A stretch of 64,000 bases of DNA from Phytopythium helicoides (Eukaryota; Oomycota; Peronosporomycetes; Pythiales; Pythiaceae), in contig JANFNE010000049.1 of assembly GCA_024867545.1 (NCBI GenBank), positions 1 through 64,000 on the forward strand. Reading direction: 5' to 3'. Of the stretch, positions 47,960 through 60,197 are shown piece by piece (the first letter of the stretch is position 1; every line of letters starts with the position of its first letter). The position numbers and the translations under genes are program-made. The notes under the pieces were generated by a model that saw only the letters and a program-made list of their open reading frames with translations, was not told where the DNA came from and ran no database searches.

Positions 47960-50900
47960 TCATACCAATGCCCCATGTATCGATCGACGGATGGACTGCA
48001 GCGCATAATGCACCTCTGCCGCGGTCGGACGCTTGCTTGGCTCCTGTGCCAGACACAACATCGCCAAATCCTTGATCATCGCTGGGCAGTCAGTACGGAA
48101 GCTCGGACGCAGAGCGCCATCTGCCACAAGCTGAAGTATTGCCAAATTTGACATCACTTTCCTGCCAGATGCTGCCTGACCTTCCATGTCGTCATACGGG
48201 ATCGAGTGCGTATCTAGCTCGGAGAGCAACACCCCAAAGCTATAGATGTCCGCAGCTGGTCCATAGTCCGGACTCCCTTTCAAAACCTCCGGGGCAATCC
48301 ACCGACCTGTACCAATGCTTGCAGTCATGGTTGCTTGAGTTGACTGGCTCCGTGCCGTACCAAAGTCCGTCAGTTTTGCTCGCGTCTCATGCTCCTTCTC
48401 CGTAAGCAACACGTTGCGAGACTTCAGATCACGATGCACGACTGGAGGAGACAGAGTATGAACATACACAAGTGCCTCGATGACGTCGGTGGCGAGGCGC
48501 AGCTTCTGCACATCCCAGTTGCCAGCCGAAATAGCCGCAGTCGCTATCAAGTACTCGCGCAGATCGCCAAGCTCCATGTACTCAAAAAGCACTTGCAAGT
48601 CGTCATAGTACTTCCACGCTACTCCAACGAACCGAACGATCTGCGGGTGTTCCAGTGTCGCAACAAGCTTAATTTCGCTCACAAACTTCTCCAGCCGAAC
48701 ATGATTTTCTGGGTCGTTTTTCTTGGATCCATCTACGAGCCGCTTGGATGCAAGCAAAGTTGTATGCTGGTACCGAACGAGCCAGACGACTCCGAATGAA
48801 CCGCTTCCGATCTTCTTGATGTCTTCGATATCATTCGGGTTGACACTCAGGCTGCAAAGCTCGGCGTCACTCCACAGTGGTCCTTGTGCTACTGCTTTCG
48901 GTGTAGCCACCGAGGTGTAGTTGCTACTACCGGCAGTACTGGTCCCAGTCTTGGAAGTACGACCGTGGCGGCGGCTCCAAATGAACGCCCCGATCAGAAG
49001 TAGTACCAAAACAACGACTCCAACAGCAACTCCGACGATCAGACCCGTGCTGGAGCTTGAAGAGGGGGACACCGCGTCGTCAATGATGCAGACGGTCAAA
49101 CCACCAATCTGTCGAGAGTCTCCCTCGCACAAAGGTTGATCAAGATCGTCGTCAGTGATATCCAAATCGATGCTACTGAGCGCATCTGCTTGCGATGCTG
49201 TTAATACTGGTCTCTCCAAGGGGTTTCCTTTGAGATAGCTATCGGATTCGCAGTGATGATCAAAAGGCACGTCAGAATTCGGGTTCGTGGGAGTAAATGC
49301 ACTCAATACCAGCAAGTTACGTACAGGTAGTAGACGGATGAGTTGAATATACTTTCTGGAATACCTGTGAAACTGTTGTTTTCGAGATTCCTGAGCACGC
49401 ACATTCAGCAAGAGTCAGTAAACCTTGGAGCGCTGGAGATATCCTTTGCAGTTCGACAAGTTTCGCACAGGGTGGCAACTGCTGGTACTAGCGAAGCATT
49501 AAAATCTGAGAGGCTGTTGTTATTCAGGTACCTGGAATGTGTCGAATCAATTGTCGGTTAGATTGTTGGACATTCTTGAAATGCGTGTCTACGTACAGCC
49601 AGGTAAGCTTGGGTAGGGAGACCTTGAATTCGGTGAGGTTGTTGTTGTTCAAGTACCTGTAGAGTGAAGGATAAAGGCATCAGTTAGATCATTTGTCAAA
49701 TCCTCGAAAATGTGTAGACTTCGTACAGCAATGTAAGGTTTGGCAACGAGGCACTGAATGTTGTGAGCTTATTGTTGTACAAGGTCCTGCAACGCAAAGC
49801 ATAAAGGTGTCAGTTTGGTCATTTGACAAATACTCGAAAATGCGTATACTTCTTACAGCTCATCGAGTGCTGGCAGTGAAGCGCTGAACTCTGTGAGGCT
49901 GTTGTTGAACAGGCGCCTGGAGAATAAAGTATAAAACATCAGTTCGATCGCTGGGCATACTCCTGGAAACCCGGAGACATCGTACAGGTCAGTGAGTGCT
50001 GGTAGTGAGGCATTGAATTCAGTAAGGTTATTGTTGTCGAGACGCCTATAATGTGCGTGTAGAATCCAAATATCAGTTCGATCGTTGAGCATATCCTTGA
50101 AAATGCGAAAATTTCGTACAGCACAGTTAGTGCTGGTAGTGAGGTGCTAAACTCCGTAAGTTTGTTGTAGCCCAGGTACCTGTAAATTAAAGAATAATGG
50201 TATCGATTAGATCGTTGGACCCATCCACGAGAGTGATTCAGCTTCATACAGCTCAGTAAGTTTTGGTAGTGTTGCTCTGAACTCTGTGAGATCATTATAG
50301 TTTAAACTCCTGCGATGTAGAGATGACATGTCGGTAAGATCGTTGGTAACATCACTGAAAATGCATAAACTTCGTACAGCGTAGTGAGTGATGGGAGTGA
50401 GACGCTGAATGTTTTGAGTTTATTGCTGTACAGGTATCTGCAACGTATGCATATTGGTTATCTCCCTCAGTACATCACAAAAAGTGCGAAAACTTCGTAC
50501 AGCTCAGTAAGTGCTGGCAGGGAGGCGCTGAACTCCGTAAGCTTGTTGTAGCCCAGGTTCCTGCATTGTGAAAATAATATGATGATTGGATCATTAGTTA
50601 GGCAAGCTCATGAAAATCGCTCAAAATTGTTTCTGAAGCTGGTGGTCATGAGGTTGACTTACAATTGGGTCATCCTAGAGTGCGTGACGTCAATAGTTTC
50701 AGCGGGGTTGTACATGAATTCCCTGGAGCCAAGATAACACGAGACACTGTTAGAGCTAAACGAGGAAAGGTTGACTGATCCGGCATGTGAACTGGCATCG
50801 TACACTGTGGTCAGGTTCGGGAAGGCGCTGTCAATATCGACGCCAATGGAGCTCAAATTGGAGTTGTAGATCCACAAAGTCGATATGTTACTTGGCAGCA

Positions 50901-51505
50901 TCGACCCAAAGCCAGTCTCGTACGGATGGAGGTCCAGATTGCTGACCTGAACCGTTTTGATCTGGCTTTGGTTGGTCAACAAATCTGGCGCAAGTGTAAC
51001 CTGGACGACAGCAGATGTGCAGACGGCGTAATTTGAACCTCCGATGAGAGACCTGCCAACTCAGCAAGAGATTAGACACTGCTCAATGCCTGAGTAAAGC
51101 AGTTAGCCGTACGCATTAGCGATCTTTGGATCGAGATACATGGCCGCAATAGAAGTCAGGTCATCGTTCGATGGGAACCCGTCGCCAACGCCGTCCCGGT
51201 CTCCGGAGTACGATCCACTCTCGCACTCCGCCACTCCGGGGTCTTCCAAAGTGGCCTCTCCGTACCGAATATAATAGTAGAACGCGCCGGAACTGTACGA
51301 GCTCTGAAGACACTCGTACTGACAGTCACTTGAACTGTCCTCGTGGCAATCGTCGCACTCATATCCCTCGGACGTGTCGTGGACGATGCATGGGACGTAA
51401 TTATCACAGAAGTCGTTGCATTCCCACGTGAGCTGCTTCAGGGTCGGCAGAGCACTCGGCGCGCACCGCCACGGCGAAAAGGGAGGCGAGGAGAAGCCAC
51501 CGCAT
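47960..51505 (-). CDS. LRR transmembrane TKL kinase, multi-exon
   Basis: The ATG at 51505 opens a signal peptide (MRWLLLASLFAVAVRA); exon 1 then needs a 1-nt frame correction to reach LPTLKQLTWECNDFC. It ends at 51113 and exon 2 is 51052-50663. Ten LRR exons follow, each one repeat of the type YLNNNNLTEFKVSLPKLTWL: eight of exactly 60 nt, then 63 and 66 nt, all in the same intron phase. Then come a juxtamembrane ectodomain, one TM helix (LIVGVAVGVVVLVLLLIGAF) and a kinase with GSGSFGVVW, ASKRL, HRDLKSRN, DFG and APE, all catalytic residues present. The junction after the last LRR exon (near 49325) is unresolved. Role: surface receptor kinase of the oomycete TKL type. Confidence 0.85.
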
Positions 51506-51779
51506 CTGTGCTGCTTCCGTGCTTCTCCAGGAAATTAGGAATGGTCGACGAGACCGTGCCTACCGCTCCATACCACACAATAATCATTGATGCTCGATGG
51601 AGGATGCAGCTGGATACATCGTTCAGAACGTTTGACTGTTCGAACGTTGTTGTTGCCAGAGAGTAGGTTCACACTGGTATATGATCAGCCACTTGTATCA
51701 GTTATTTTTTCAGTCTCTGCACCGATGGCTAGCGTCTCTCTGCTCTCTGGCGAGATTAATGTCTCTGTTAATCTGTACC

Positions 51780-52330
51780 AGCCGCAACTACAATCGGCAG
51801 GTGGCACCACTCCGTGCACCTGCTACTCTTGGTGCTGGTGCTTCTCGTGCTGCTGTTTGCCGCCATCTCGACCGGCAACTACGTCATGCTGCGCTTGGCT
51901 GGACAGTGGCCCGCATCAACCATTCAAAGCGCCGTTCGACTACCACGTCGACTACCGATACCCTACGTACGCTGCTGTCTACTGTACGGCGAACTAAAGG
52001 CATGCAACGTGAGCAGTCCGACCTCATCCTCACCATGAGCAACGGTTTTCTAGGCAAGATCGTTGCGCACGCAGCCTGAGAGGTAATTACGCCCACGGTG
52101 CTCAAACTCGGTGGCAAGTCGCTCAGCATCGGTGACAGCTTAGCCAGCCAGTCGCACGCGACCCCGTGAATGGTTTAGGGGGCTGTCGTCAATTCGGTGT
52201 AGAGGTGCGCGCACCCGGACTACATCTTCGCGGTTGAGCACGTGGGTGACGAGCTGGTCGATCTCATCAAGATGAAGACCAAGAGCATCTTCGGAGACAA
52301 CTCCAGGGAGGCGACAGCAATGTTCATATC
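51780..52330 (+). pseudogene. Aldehyde dehydrogenase pseudogene fragment
   Basis: In shifted plus-strand frames: an ISTGNYVMLRLAGQWPAS-type stretch like the GAIAAGN..VLKP block; SNGFLGKIVAHAA, a stop, then ITPTVLKLGGKSLSIGD like the VG-KIV..AA / LELGGKSP block; and CAHPDYIFAVEHVGDELVD like the segment after the catalytic Cys. The order matches the ALDH family, but the first two blocks are separated by frame changes and the catalytic Cys motif is not intact. It is dead. Confidence 0.65.
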
Positions 52331-54334
52331 TTCAACACGCGGGTCTTTTCGTTTAAACCCGCGAGTTAATGCAGATACCGCTTCAAGAGACATTTGACTC
52401 GAGCACCGCGCCATACAATCGCTGCTTCGTTGGCGCTTCTTATGCTCATGTCACCGCTTGATGAAGAACCGCCTAGCACGCACTGGGCGACCAGACCGGC
52501 TTGACGACGATGCACCGTCGCTCATAAACAAATTGCGGGACGAGCTGCTCCCAGAGCCCCCTCTGCTCACCAACCGGTTCCGACGCTCCAGAACCCCGGA
52601 AAAACTCACAGCGTCGTCAACTTCATCGATGCGTCATCCACCATCGTGCCGATGCACTCTAACCACACCCGATATGCCACTTTCAGATGATGCAGCGCTA
52701 GACAGAGACGTGTCGTCACTGCTGCAATCATCCATTTCATGTTTCTCATTCGATCTCGAGTTGGAGGCAGGAGCAGTTCGTTCATCGAGTTGGAGCCAGT
52801 TTGGGTGGTCTCGCGTAGAGAGGGCTCCAGAGGAGTCCACCAAAAGAAAAACGACTGGAAAGAGGTGAACTGCATTTACCTGTCAAATTCTGAAGCCTTA
52901 AAATGATGGAATGCATCGCACTTTGTTGTTTTGGGGGCGAACTCGCCAAAATCGCGTTCGAAGTACACTTGTAGTGGTACTTGATAAGTTCGTTGTGTTG
53001 GCTATCATGTAACTGTGTGTGCGCTAGTACGCAAAAATCTCGGACCTTGAAAGCACACTCGAGTAGGATCAGCATCTGGTGACCTCGACTTGCCCCTAAA
53101 AATATGGATCGAGATGCCAATCGATGATGATTCGGACGAAATAGAGGAGTTGAGTTCTCTCAAATCAGCGCCAAGGAGTCAAAAGCGAGAAATTACAGGC
53201 AATCACCGTAAGTTGAGAGCTTGCACTGGATACGTGAATCCGGGGCCAACTTTGACGGCATTAAATCTCGCTACACGGTCAAATACAAGGAGTAACAACG
53301 ACCTCCAGTGTTAACGTCTACTTAAGCCGCAGCGAATCAAGTACAGCACGACAGTGACTCGAATAGCAACAGCAGTAACTCGAACCTAACACGAAGATTC
53401 CTCTGAGCTCTCTTTGTCAGGTAATAAGGTACAAATTTATAGCTATGCGCAGAGATTATGTTGAAGTGTGCTGAAGCTATGCGTGCTTGTCGTTAGCCTA
53501 ACAATGTGTTTGTAGTGCTAGCTGCGCTCCCTAATATCACTTAACTCGAAAGAACCGTCACACCCAGAAAAATCTTCCTGCTATTCGACAATGTCTGCTA
53601 TACCCGGTGAATTTGGAGACCGTTTCTTGGGGACTGGTCCTTTACTTTTCAAGCCTACCTTGTTTGCACCACCGCCCGCGATACCATACTGAATTCCTAA
53701 GGCGACAGCACCGGAGAATTGCAGCTTTTTTTTTACCATTGTCATCTCCTCTCACATCGTCACCGCCTATACCACTAAACCAGTCTATCAAGCTGCCACG
53801 GACGCAGCTCCCGCCTGGTAGTGACCTGTTGCTCGTTGTTAAATGGAAAAGAGAACTTTGTCATCAAGAAACCTACGTCGCCCGCCTTACAGAAAGACAA
53901 TGGCACTGAAGGAGGCATCGTGCCAAGCAGAGCACCTGTTGACCCGCTCGCATACGGAATCTCGCTGCGGAAAAGGTATCAGAATCAAGGTCATTGATGA
54001 AATGAAACACCAGCGCCACAAATCGTCCATCATTATTTGTTAAACCAGGGGGTGTCACTCCCAATTACCATCTGATGAGTCTTGCTACATTTTTTTTTTT
54101 TCATCTTGTAGACAGTTCAAACAGAGTATAATGTTGTACTTGAGCACCCGCAAAGTAATCAACGGTAAGTACCGCTAATGTTGATGCCGGTGGAAAACGC
54201 ACGTAGTACAATGCCTTAGAGGTGTGGCATTTCATGTCGATTACGATTCACTGATCATGTCGTACTTGGATTGGTGTGCACCTTCGACGATTTCAGTACC
54301 GAGAACCTCTAATTTCAAATTCTTCACGAGTCGC
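52331..54334. other. Intergenic, no supported gene
   Basis: Frames at 52458-52868 (plus) and 52606-52875 (minus) oppose each other with low-complexity composition and no motif. A short plus frame near 53090-53314 (MPIDDDSDEIEELSS) could be a relic exon of the START-like family. Otherwise AT-rich sequence. Confidence 0.35.
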
Positions 54335-54955
54335 TCATCTCGATTCACCGCGCGACATGATCACTACCAGTGATGTCAATCCAATAGTCCGGGTATGGTA
54401 GATTGCTTGGTGATTGAATAATGGATGTGGGTACGATGTCTTTGACTTGTCGGTGACCTGGTCGTTGTGCTCAAGTGTAGCTTTGAGGCTGCGTGTGATG
54501 CATCGAGGATGGGCGACGAGTTTCTTTGTCAGAAGGTTGACGAACTGGTTGGCGCGACCCACTACGTCATCGTGATATATCGTCAGGTGTGCACATGTGC
54601 AAATAGCTGCTGCAGTTGCAAGGATCTTTTCAGGTAATCGTGTACCGCTACCATGTGTGATCTCTTCGACCAGCTCGTCTTGAAGACATCTCGCGTATTC
54701 ATTGCGATTATCTATAACCTTTCAAATTAGATATTGTTGGTTCTGGATGCGAAATAAACCACCGAGCTTTGATCGCAATCGTCATCAAATTGTTTGAGAT
54801 GCGCTCGCGATGATTTCTCGGTGGAACAGTCCAAGGGCATCATATTCTCTGTTCGCCACTCTGCAATGTTGCCATGAGACCTGTAAAGGATTGATTCAAC
54901 TGTCTCGTCCGCCGACACCAGTTTGAAATCTGCTTTACGAGTGTTACTGTGACCG
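54335..54955 (-). other. Possible minus-strand exons, divergent to the START-like gene
   Basis: About 54720-54335 reads openly as NEYARCLQDELVEEITHGSG, KILATAAAICTCAHLTIYHD and HPRCITRSLKATLEHN without an upstream ATG. 54955-54727 in another frame reads KADFKLVSADETVESILYRS. Composition is protein-like. They may be exons of one gene joined by an intron near 54725, with its start close to or beyond 54956. No family is recognised. Confidence 0.3.
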
Positions 54956-56424
54956 ATGGCAGAGTCTGGGGCGACACCGGATTGGCTCGAAACCCTTCTG
55001 AGCGACACGAATGCTGGCATCTATATCTTTGACCTGGATTTCAAGGACAACAACGACAGTCAGGAACCTCTTCAGCCATTAACCAACTATGCTGGCCCCA
55101 GTGCCATTACAACGCAGCAAGAAGAGTTGATGATGACCTCACTCCAGCTGGACAACGAGTCCAAGCCCCCACCAGCTGCAGTCCATCAACATAAACCAGC
55201 GTTCCAGACACCAAAGTCAAGTAAACCTCGGAGAGTACGAAGTGACACAGCACGGAGGGTACGTTCTACCCACAAACGAATCTGTTCCATGGAAGTTTGA
55301 GCGAACAGTTCAACTGATTTGGTGGTGGCGACGTCTGTAGATGGAGATTGCGAGGCTGAAGCTCGAGTTGTCCAAGCTCGAAGCGCACATCGACAAGTTA
55401 ATGAACAAAGCAGTGACCCAGTCCGACGAACAATCCTCTCTTCACAAATGCCAACTCGTCAACGACAAGCTACGCGAATTGACTCGCCACCAGCAGCTAT
55501 GGATCGCTCGCGGGCTATCTGTTTCGTCCTTCATGGCGGTACGTGGGTTGAGTGATTTTGGTTTGATTTGGTGCAACCAGCTTCTGAATGCTACGTTACT
55601 GATTGAAAACTCTTATTTAGACTCAATGCTCTGCGACTCTATTCAGCTACAATATCCACTTGCGTCGAGAGTTCTCTGATCGAGTGAAGACTCTATCCGA
55701 TATGAGAGCTTACATCTTGCGCGATGGACGAGAGACTCTGCGCGAGCAAATGCATTTCTTGAGTGGCAAGCTGCTCCCATTCAAAGAAGAGTCATCGTCC
55801 ACCGCTGCCGAAGGGGATATGCACGCATCTTCATTCGCGGCAACTCCAATCGAAGGTGCAACGAGCGTCAAGGAGGTCTTCAGTGCACTTCGGTCAGTGT
55901 TGACGTCAAACATGGATATAATGTGCCAAAAGACGAAGGCAAGATCGATGACAGAAGTTGTAGATGTGCATCCCATCTTGGATCAAAGTGGAATCACCCA
56001 TTGCTTGAGAGTGAGATGGTCACCGATGGGAGGCGTCACGGAGTTCAACGGCGTTCTGTTCTCCGAGTATCAAGGTGGCCACGATTCGAGTGGACAGCTC
56101 GACAAGCACGCACACGCAACGATCGCCATTCATCCTGTCGAAGAAGACTGGCTGTATCCTTACACCAGTGGTCGGATGCGCTTGGATGTGACCAGTATTA
56201 TCAGCATTCACCACACAGAGCACTTTCAAGGATGCGAGCAAAGGTCTTCTCAGCATAGCAGTGACATTACTGAAGGTGTTGTGATAGTAAGAAACACTTT
56301 CATCAAGCTTCGTTGTGGCGGAGTGTCAATACCAGCATCGGAGCTACAGAAGGTGATGAACTACGAAATGTTGAAAGACTCTGCTGCTCTCGAGGCAGTC
56401 ATGGAGCTTTTCGCTCGTCAATAA
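54956..56424 (+). CDS. Coiled-coil START-like protein, three exons, 434 aa
   Basis: Exons are 54956-55258, 55341-55538 and 55621-56424; introns are GT-AG and the joined length is 1305 nt in frame. Exon 1 is an acidic, Pro-rich region ending in basic SKPRRVRSDTARR, which runs into the exon 2 coiled coil (MEIARLKLELSKLEAHIDKL): together bZIP-like in layout. Exon 3 has SYNIHLRREFSDRVKTLSD and a C-terminal domain with GHDSSGQLDKHAHATIAIHP and SGRMRLDVTSIISIHH. It is a paralogue of 45682-46939 by exon plan and ending. A nuclear or lipid-binding role is inferred only. Confidence 0.7.
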
Positions 56425-57258
56425 GATCGTCATCTCGAGGATCCGTAGGTTTTCCCCATGAGCAAATACAGCACACAAGCCAGTTGGATTGCAGTCATGC
56501 AAGGTTTGGCGAATGTCTTGCTGCTATTTCAGCGTAAATGCATTGAATTTTTTGTGTAGATTCTCCGGATGTCAGTCCCTGATGTTGAATCTCTGTTGAA
56601 TAAACTTGTATCACTCATGACATCATTTAGTTGGGGCAACATTGACTCTGTCTTCATCAAAGATGGACTTTTTTGCCACAAATGATGTCGCCACTTGATC
56701 AGTCTCGAGGCAGGAGTTCAAGCCAGCACGTGAAAGCAACAAGTAACACGAAGTCAATGCGATTTGCGAGATTGATCGCAAGCTGTTATGGAAAAGAAGC
56801 TCCATGGTTTTGATCAGAACCATTGCCAATTCTGACCCGTATACGACCCTAAAAGAACTTCCCTTAGAGTTCAATCAATGCTTCGTTCGGGGGGACGAAA
56901 CGATCCACTCAAAGTTCCATTCTCTACCATAAAAAATGTCAGCTGAATAGAACGAGGTCAAGGATCTGGTATTTCAAACTGCAAACGCTGCTGAAAAAGC
57001 AAACACGTCTGTTCTGCAGACAGACCGCTTCTCTCCGACCGAGAGTGACGTCGAGTATCCATTCTGCTCCGAAGAGTACCAGGACAAGGTCTACTACAAC
57101 TACACCGCCGTGCACGAAGGTCGATGAGAACGCAATGTAGACGTATCGATGTTGTGTGTGTTTGAGTAAGTCACCCGGTTGTCGTTCAACAGCTTCATCT
57201 ACCTAGTAGTCGGTAAAACCTGTTGTTCTCCAACCCGGTGCTGTAAAGAAGAAACAGC
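56425..57258. other. Intergenic, no supported gene
   Basis: A short plus-strand reading near 57030-57127 (YPFCSEEYQDKVYYNYTAVHEGR) looks protein-like and may be a last exon or relic. Nothing else is supported. Confidence 0.4.
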
Positions 57259-59379
57259 CTACGACGCGATCTTGGCGACGATGTTGAACCACCCACCGCT
57301 TGGCACGCCAGACACCGTCACGTAGTGCTCCGACGCAGACACCGAGCCGAACTTGGTCGAGTCCACCTTGCCGCGCTTCCACACCGTCTTGCCGTTCACA
57401 GACACCTGGATCGATGACAGTGACTTGCCGAACGTCGGGACTGAGATCGTGCCGGTCGTCGCCGTGGGAGTCAGGAAGTTTGCCTGGAAGAACGTGTTCT
57501 TGCTCCCGCTGTTGGTCGTCCACTCGACCGAGAACGACCCAGTCTCGAGGGTGAAGCCGGTCTGGACAGTCGATACACCCGAACCCGCGGCGTGTGGCTG
57601 GAATGTCCACGTCTTGCCAGCGTCCGTGAGTGGTGCAAGTCCACCAAGGCGCAGCGATAGCGACGCCACGGGACCCGTCGACCAAGCGTGCGCATGCGAG
57701 ATGTAGGCTCCCTCACCGTCGCCATAGAACGGGTAGTAGAGCTCACCCGTGCCGTAGTAACCCTCGATGAGCGTCGAGTTGCTGAACTCGTTGAGCATGT
57801 ATCCCCACTGCAGACGGATGAGGTCGAGCGCACGCTTTGCGTTGCCAGGGTTCGCGAGGAAGTGGGCGTCCACTTCGAAGCTGGTCACGAACGGAGAGAT
57901 GGAGTTTGCTCCCTCGGGTGACACGGCGCCATAGTCGTTCCAGCGCGCCGAGAGACCGGTGGAGATCGCCGATGCCTGTGCAGCGGTGTTGGTGATGTTG
58001 AGGTGCACCGCGAGCGAGTTTCCGTCCTGCGGGTGTAGTTGGTGTCCCGCATCCGTGGTATTGTCAAAGAACATGCCGCTGGCGTCGTCCCAGAGGTTGT
58101 CGTTGACGGACGCCTTGATGGAGGCGGCGAGGTCGGCGAACGACGTGCTGTTGTACGAGGCGCCATCCAGACTGAGCTCGTCCGCCAGGTCCGAGTACAG
58201 ACTCAGTGCATGGTACAGCAGGGTGTTGCCGACGACGGTCTTGCCACTCTGGCCGACGCGACCCCAGTCATTGATTGCCGTGATGTTGAGGAGCGAGTCG
58301 GACGCGTCAAGCTGCGCAAGGATGAAGTCGAATCCCAGCAGCGACTGCGTCCACAGCGACTTCACCAGAGCCGTATCGCCCGACAGTTCGGCGTAGTCAG
58401 CCAAAGCGATGAGAGTCCACAGGTGATAGGTGTTGGAGTTCACATTGGCCTCCTGAATTCGCGGTGCAATGGGAGAACCGGCGTAGGAGAACTGACCGTT
58501 CGACTCCTGGATCGAGTACAGCGACACAATGGCGTTGCGAAGTGACCCCAGGTTGTCCGAGTTCCATGCCACAGCCTTCGACAGCACTGACACACCATAG
58601 TCTCCAGCCCACGGCGTCCGGTCACGCTTCGCGCCGTCCACATACACCTCGGCGTTGGCGTCAATACCCGTGATGGTGGCGTTGTTGAACCAGCCATACG
58701 ATGTGATGGTCGGTGGGTTGGCACGCGACTCGTTCGCGGCGATCGAGCACAGCTGGATCGTGTATGCACCGGCGTACCACACGCGGTTGAGCAGATCGTC
58801 GTCGCTGTAGAAGTACCCCGAGTACTCGCGCAACTTGTCGGCGTCGGTGCTGGGTGCCGCCGTGAAGTATGACGACACACCAGTGACCTCGACGGTGGCG
58901 TTGGCGTTGCTCGTCGATAGCGTCAGGTATCGGTAGCTTCCACGGGCGAACTCGCGACCGAACGTGTACGTTGCGCTGGGTTCGGCTGTGGCGTAGATGG
59001 TGCCGTCCTCGATCGCCATGTCCGTCGAGTTGTCGGACGTGACGCCGATGAACGCCGGGTTCTCCGTGAAGGCAACTCCAACTTGCGCGCCGCTCGTGGT
59101 GGACGCGCCGAACTGGAGCGTGATGAACCCGCTGGTCATCTGTCCAAAGTCGAACGTGACGGTGGATCCTTCTCCAGAGAGCGTGGCAGCGAGCGGGTTG
59201 CTAGCGTCGAGCGTGACGGCTCCGGTCGTGGCGGAGATGGCGGACGGCAGGATGTCGCGGGATGTTGGAGCTTGGATGTATTTTTCGTACGGCGCAGTGG
59301 ACGTGAAGCTGGTGGCTTGCAGTGCTGAGACGAGCGACGTCGCCAGCGCGGCTGCTGCGAGAACCGAGAAGATCTTCAT
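57259..59379 (-). CDS. Secreted GH78-like alpha-L-rhamnosidase, 706 aa
   Basis: The ATG at 59379 starts a clear signal peptide (MKIFSVLAAAALATSLVSAL). An N-terminal beta-sandwich region contains VTFDFGQMTSGFITLQF. The six-hairpin catalytic region runs from about 190 to 560, with LNRVWYAGAYTIQLC, RDRTPWAGDYGVS and NDWGRVG, the acidic-rich signatures of the Bac_rhamnosid6H family. A C-terminal beta domain ends at GWFNIVAKIAS. Several N-glycosylation sequons are present. The enzyme would act outside the cell on plant or microbial rhamnose-containing glycans. It is a single exon without any break and reads divergently from the 60198 gene. Confidence 0.85.
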   Translation of the reverse strand: MKIFSVLAAAALATSLVSALQATSFTSTAPYEKYIQAPTSRDILPSAISATTGAVTLDASNPLAATLSGEGSTVTFDFGQMTSGFITLQFGASTTSGAQVGVAFTENPAFIGVTSDNSTDMAIEDGTIYATAEPSATYTFGREFARGSYRYLTLSTSNANATVEVTGVSSYFTAAPSTDADKLREYSGYFYSDDDLLNRVWYAGAYTIQLCSIAANESRANPPTITSYGWFNNATITGIDANAEVYVDGAKRDRTPWAGDYGVSVLSKAVAWNSDNLGSLRNAIVSLYSIQESNGQFSYAGSPIAPRIQEANVNSNTYHLWTLIALADYAELSGDTALVKSLWTQSLLGFDFILAQLDASDSLLNITAINDWGRVGQSGKTVVGNTLLYHALSLYSDLADELSLDGASYNSTSFADLAASIKASVNDNLWDDASGMFFDNTTDAGHQLHPQDGNSLAVHLNITNTAAQASAISTGLSARWNDYGAVSPEGANSISPFVTSFEVDAHFLANPGNAKRALDLIRLQWGYMLNEFSNSTLIEGYYGTGELYYPFYGDGEGAYISHAHAWSTGPVASLSLRLGGLAPLTDAGKTWTFQPHAAGSGVSTVQTGFTLETGSFSVEWTTNSGSKNTFFQANFLTPTATTGTISVPTFGKSLSSIQVSVNGKTVWKRGKVDSTKFGSVSASEHYVTVSGVPSGGWFNIVAKIAS

Positions 59380-60197
59380 CTTTGTGCGCGAGACGAGGGA
59401 GATCAGCCGCGAATTCGGAAGTGAGCAGCTCAGCGCGCCGCTCTTTCGCGTCGCGATTGCGACAGCGACAGCGCCGCGAGCACAAACAGAAAAGCTTCAC
59501 TGCGCAAATCCTGCACACTCAGCAGTTCGCCACACTCTGCATGAGCTGAGCATTGGCCAGCCTTTCGATCGCGCTGAGAAGGCTCTCGCTCCGACAAACC
59601 TTGAGCACAATCAATGTCTCGTGGATGCAAAGCCCATGCAGCTTCAACTTGAGCGTTTTCTGTGCGGGTCAACACATCACATTGCTGACTGCTTGATACG
59701 TGTGGCTGGTCGGGCCGTCAGTGCTGTGGAGCGGCAATATTCACGCCAAGATCACTCACCACATCCCATCAAGCACAAGGAAGCGGGAGCGATCCGCTTG
59801 GAGGGCAGCATGTCCCTCGCACTCTCCTGCCATCAAAGTCGATCAATCAAGTGCGGTCGCGTGCGTGACGTGTTGCCTGCCTCCCCAAGTTGAAGTTGCG
59901 TCCATTCAGCACGCTAGTCAGCACAGCAGTGAGTCATGAAGATGAAAACCAAAGCCGCTGGAGCGAGTCGAAAACCTTTTCAAGTCGCTGCAGCGTGCCA
60001 TCCGCCACCACCACACCATCGTCTTCCAGCCGCATATCAATCAACTCCACCACCACCACCACCACCATCACAGCCAGGGGATCGACCCAGCATGGAGAAC
60101 GGAGACGCAGGTGTCGTCCATCCACCGACATCCTCGTTTAGTGTGGTCCACCCACCTCGTCCGCCACCTCTGCGCTGTTGCGCGCAAGTCCGACTCG
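59380..60197. promoter_or_regulatory. Divergent intergenic region between GH78-like and M96-type genes
   Basis: Holds the upstream regions of both genes. A ccaccaccaccaccac tract lies at 60050-60067. A possible small first exon for the plus gene starts at ATG 60091 (ATGGAGAACGGAGACGCAG before gtgtcg), but no acceptor was settled. No core promoter motif was identified with confidence. Confidence 0.4.

Noticed and set aside
58039..58545. Plus-strand ORFs opposite the GH78-like gene (also 57959-58396 and 58997-59893)
   Set aside because: Shadows of a GC-rich coding region with a strong protein signature on the minus strand.
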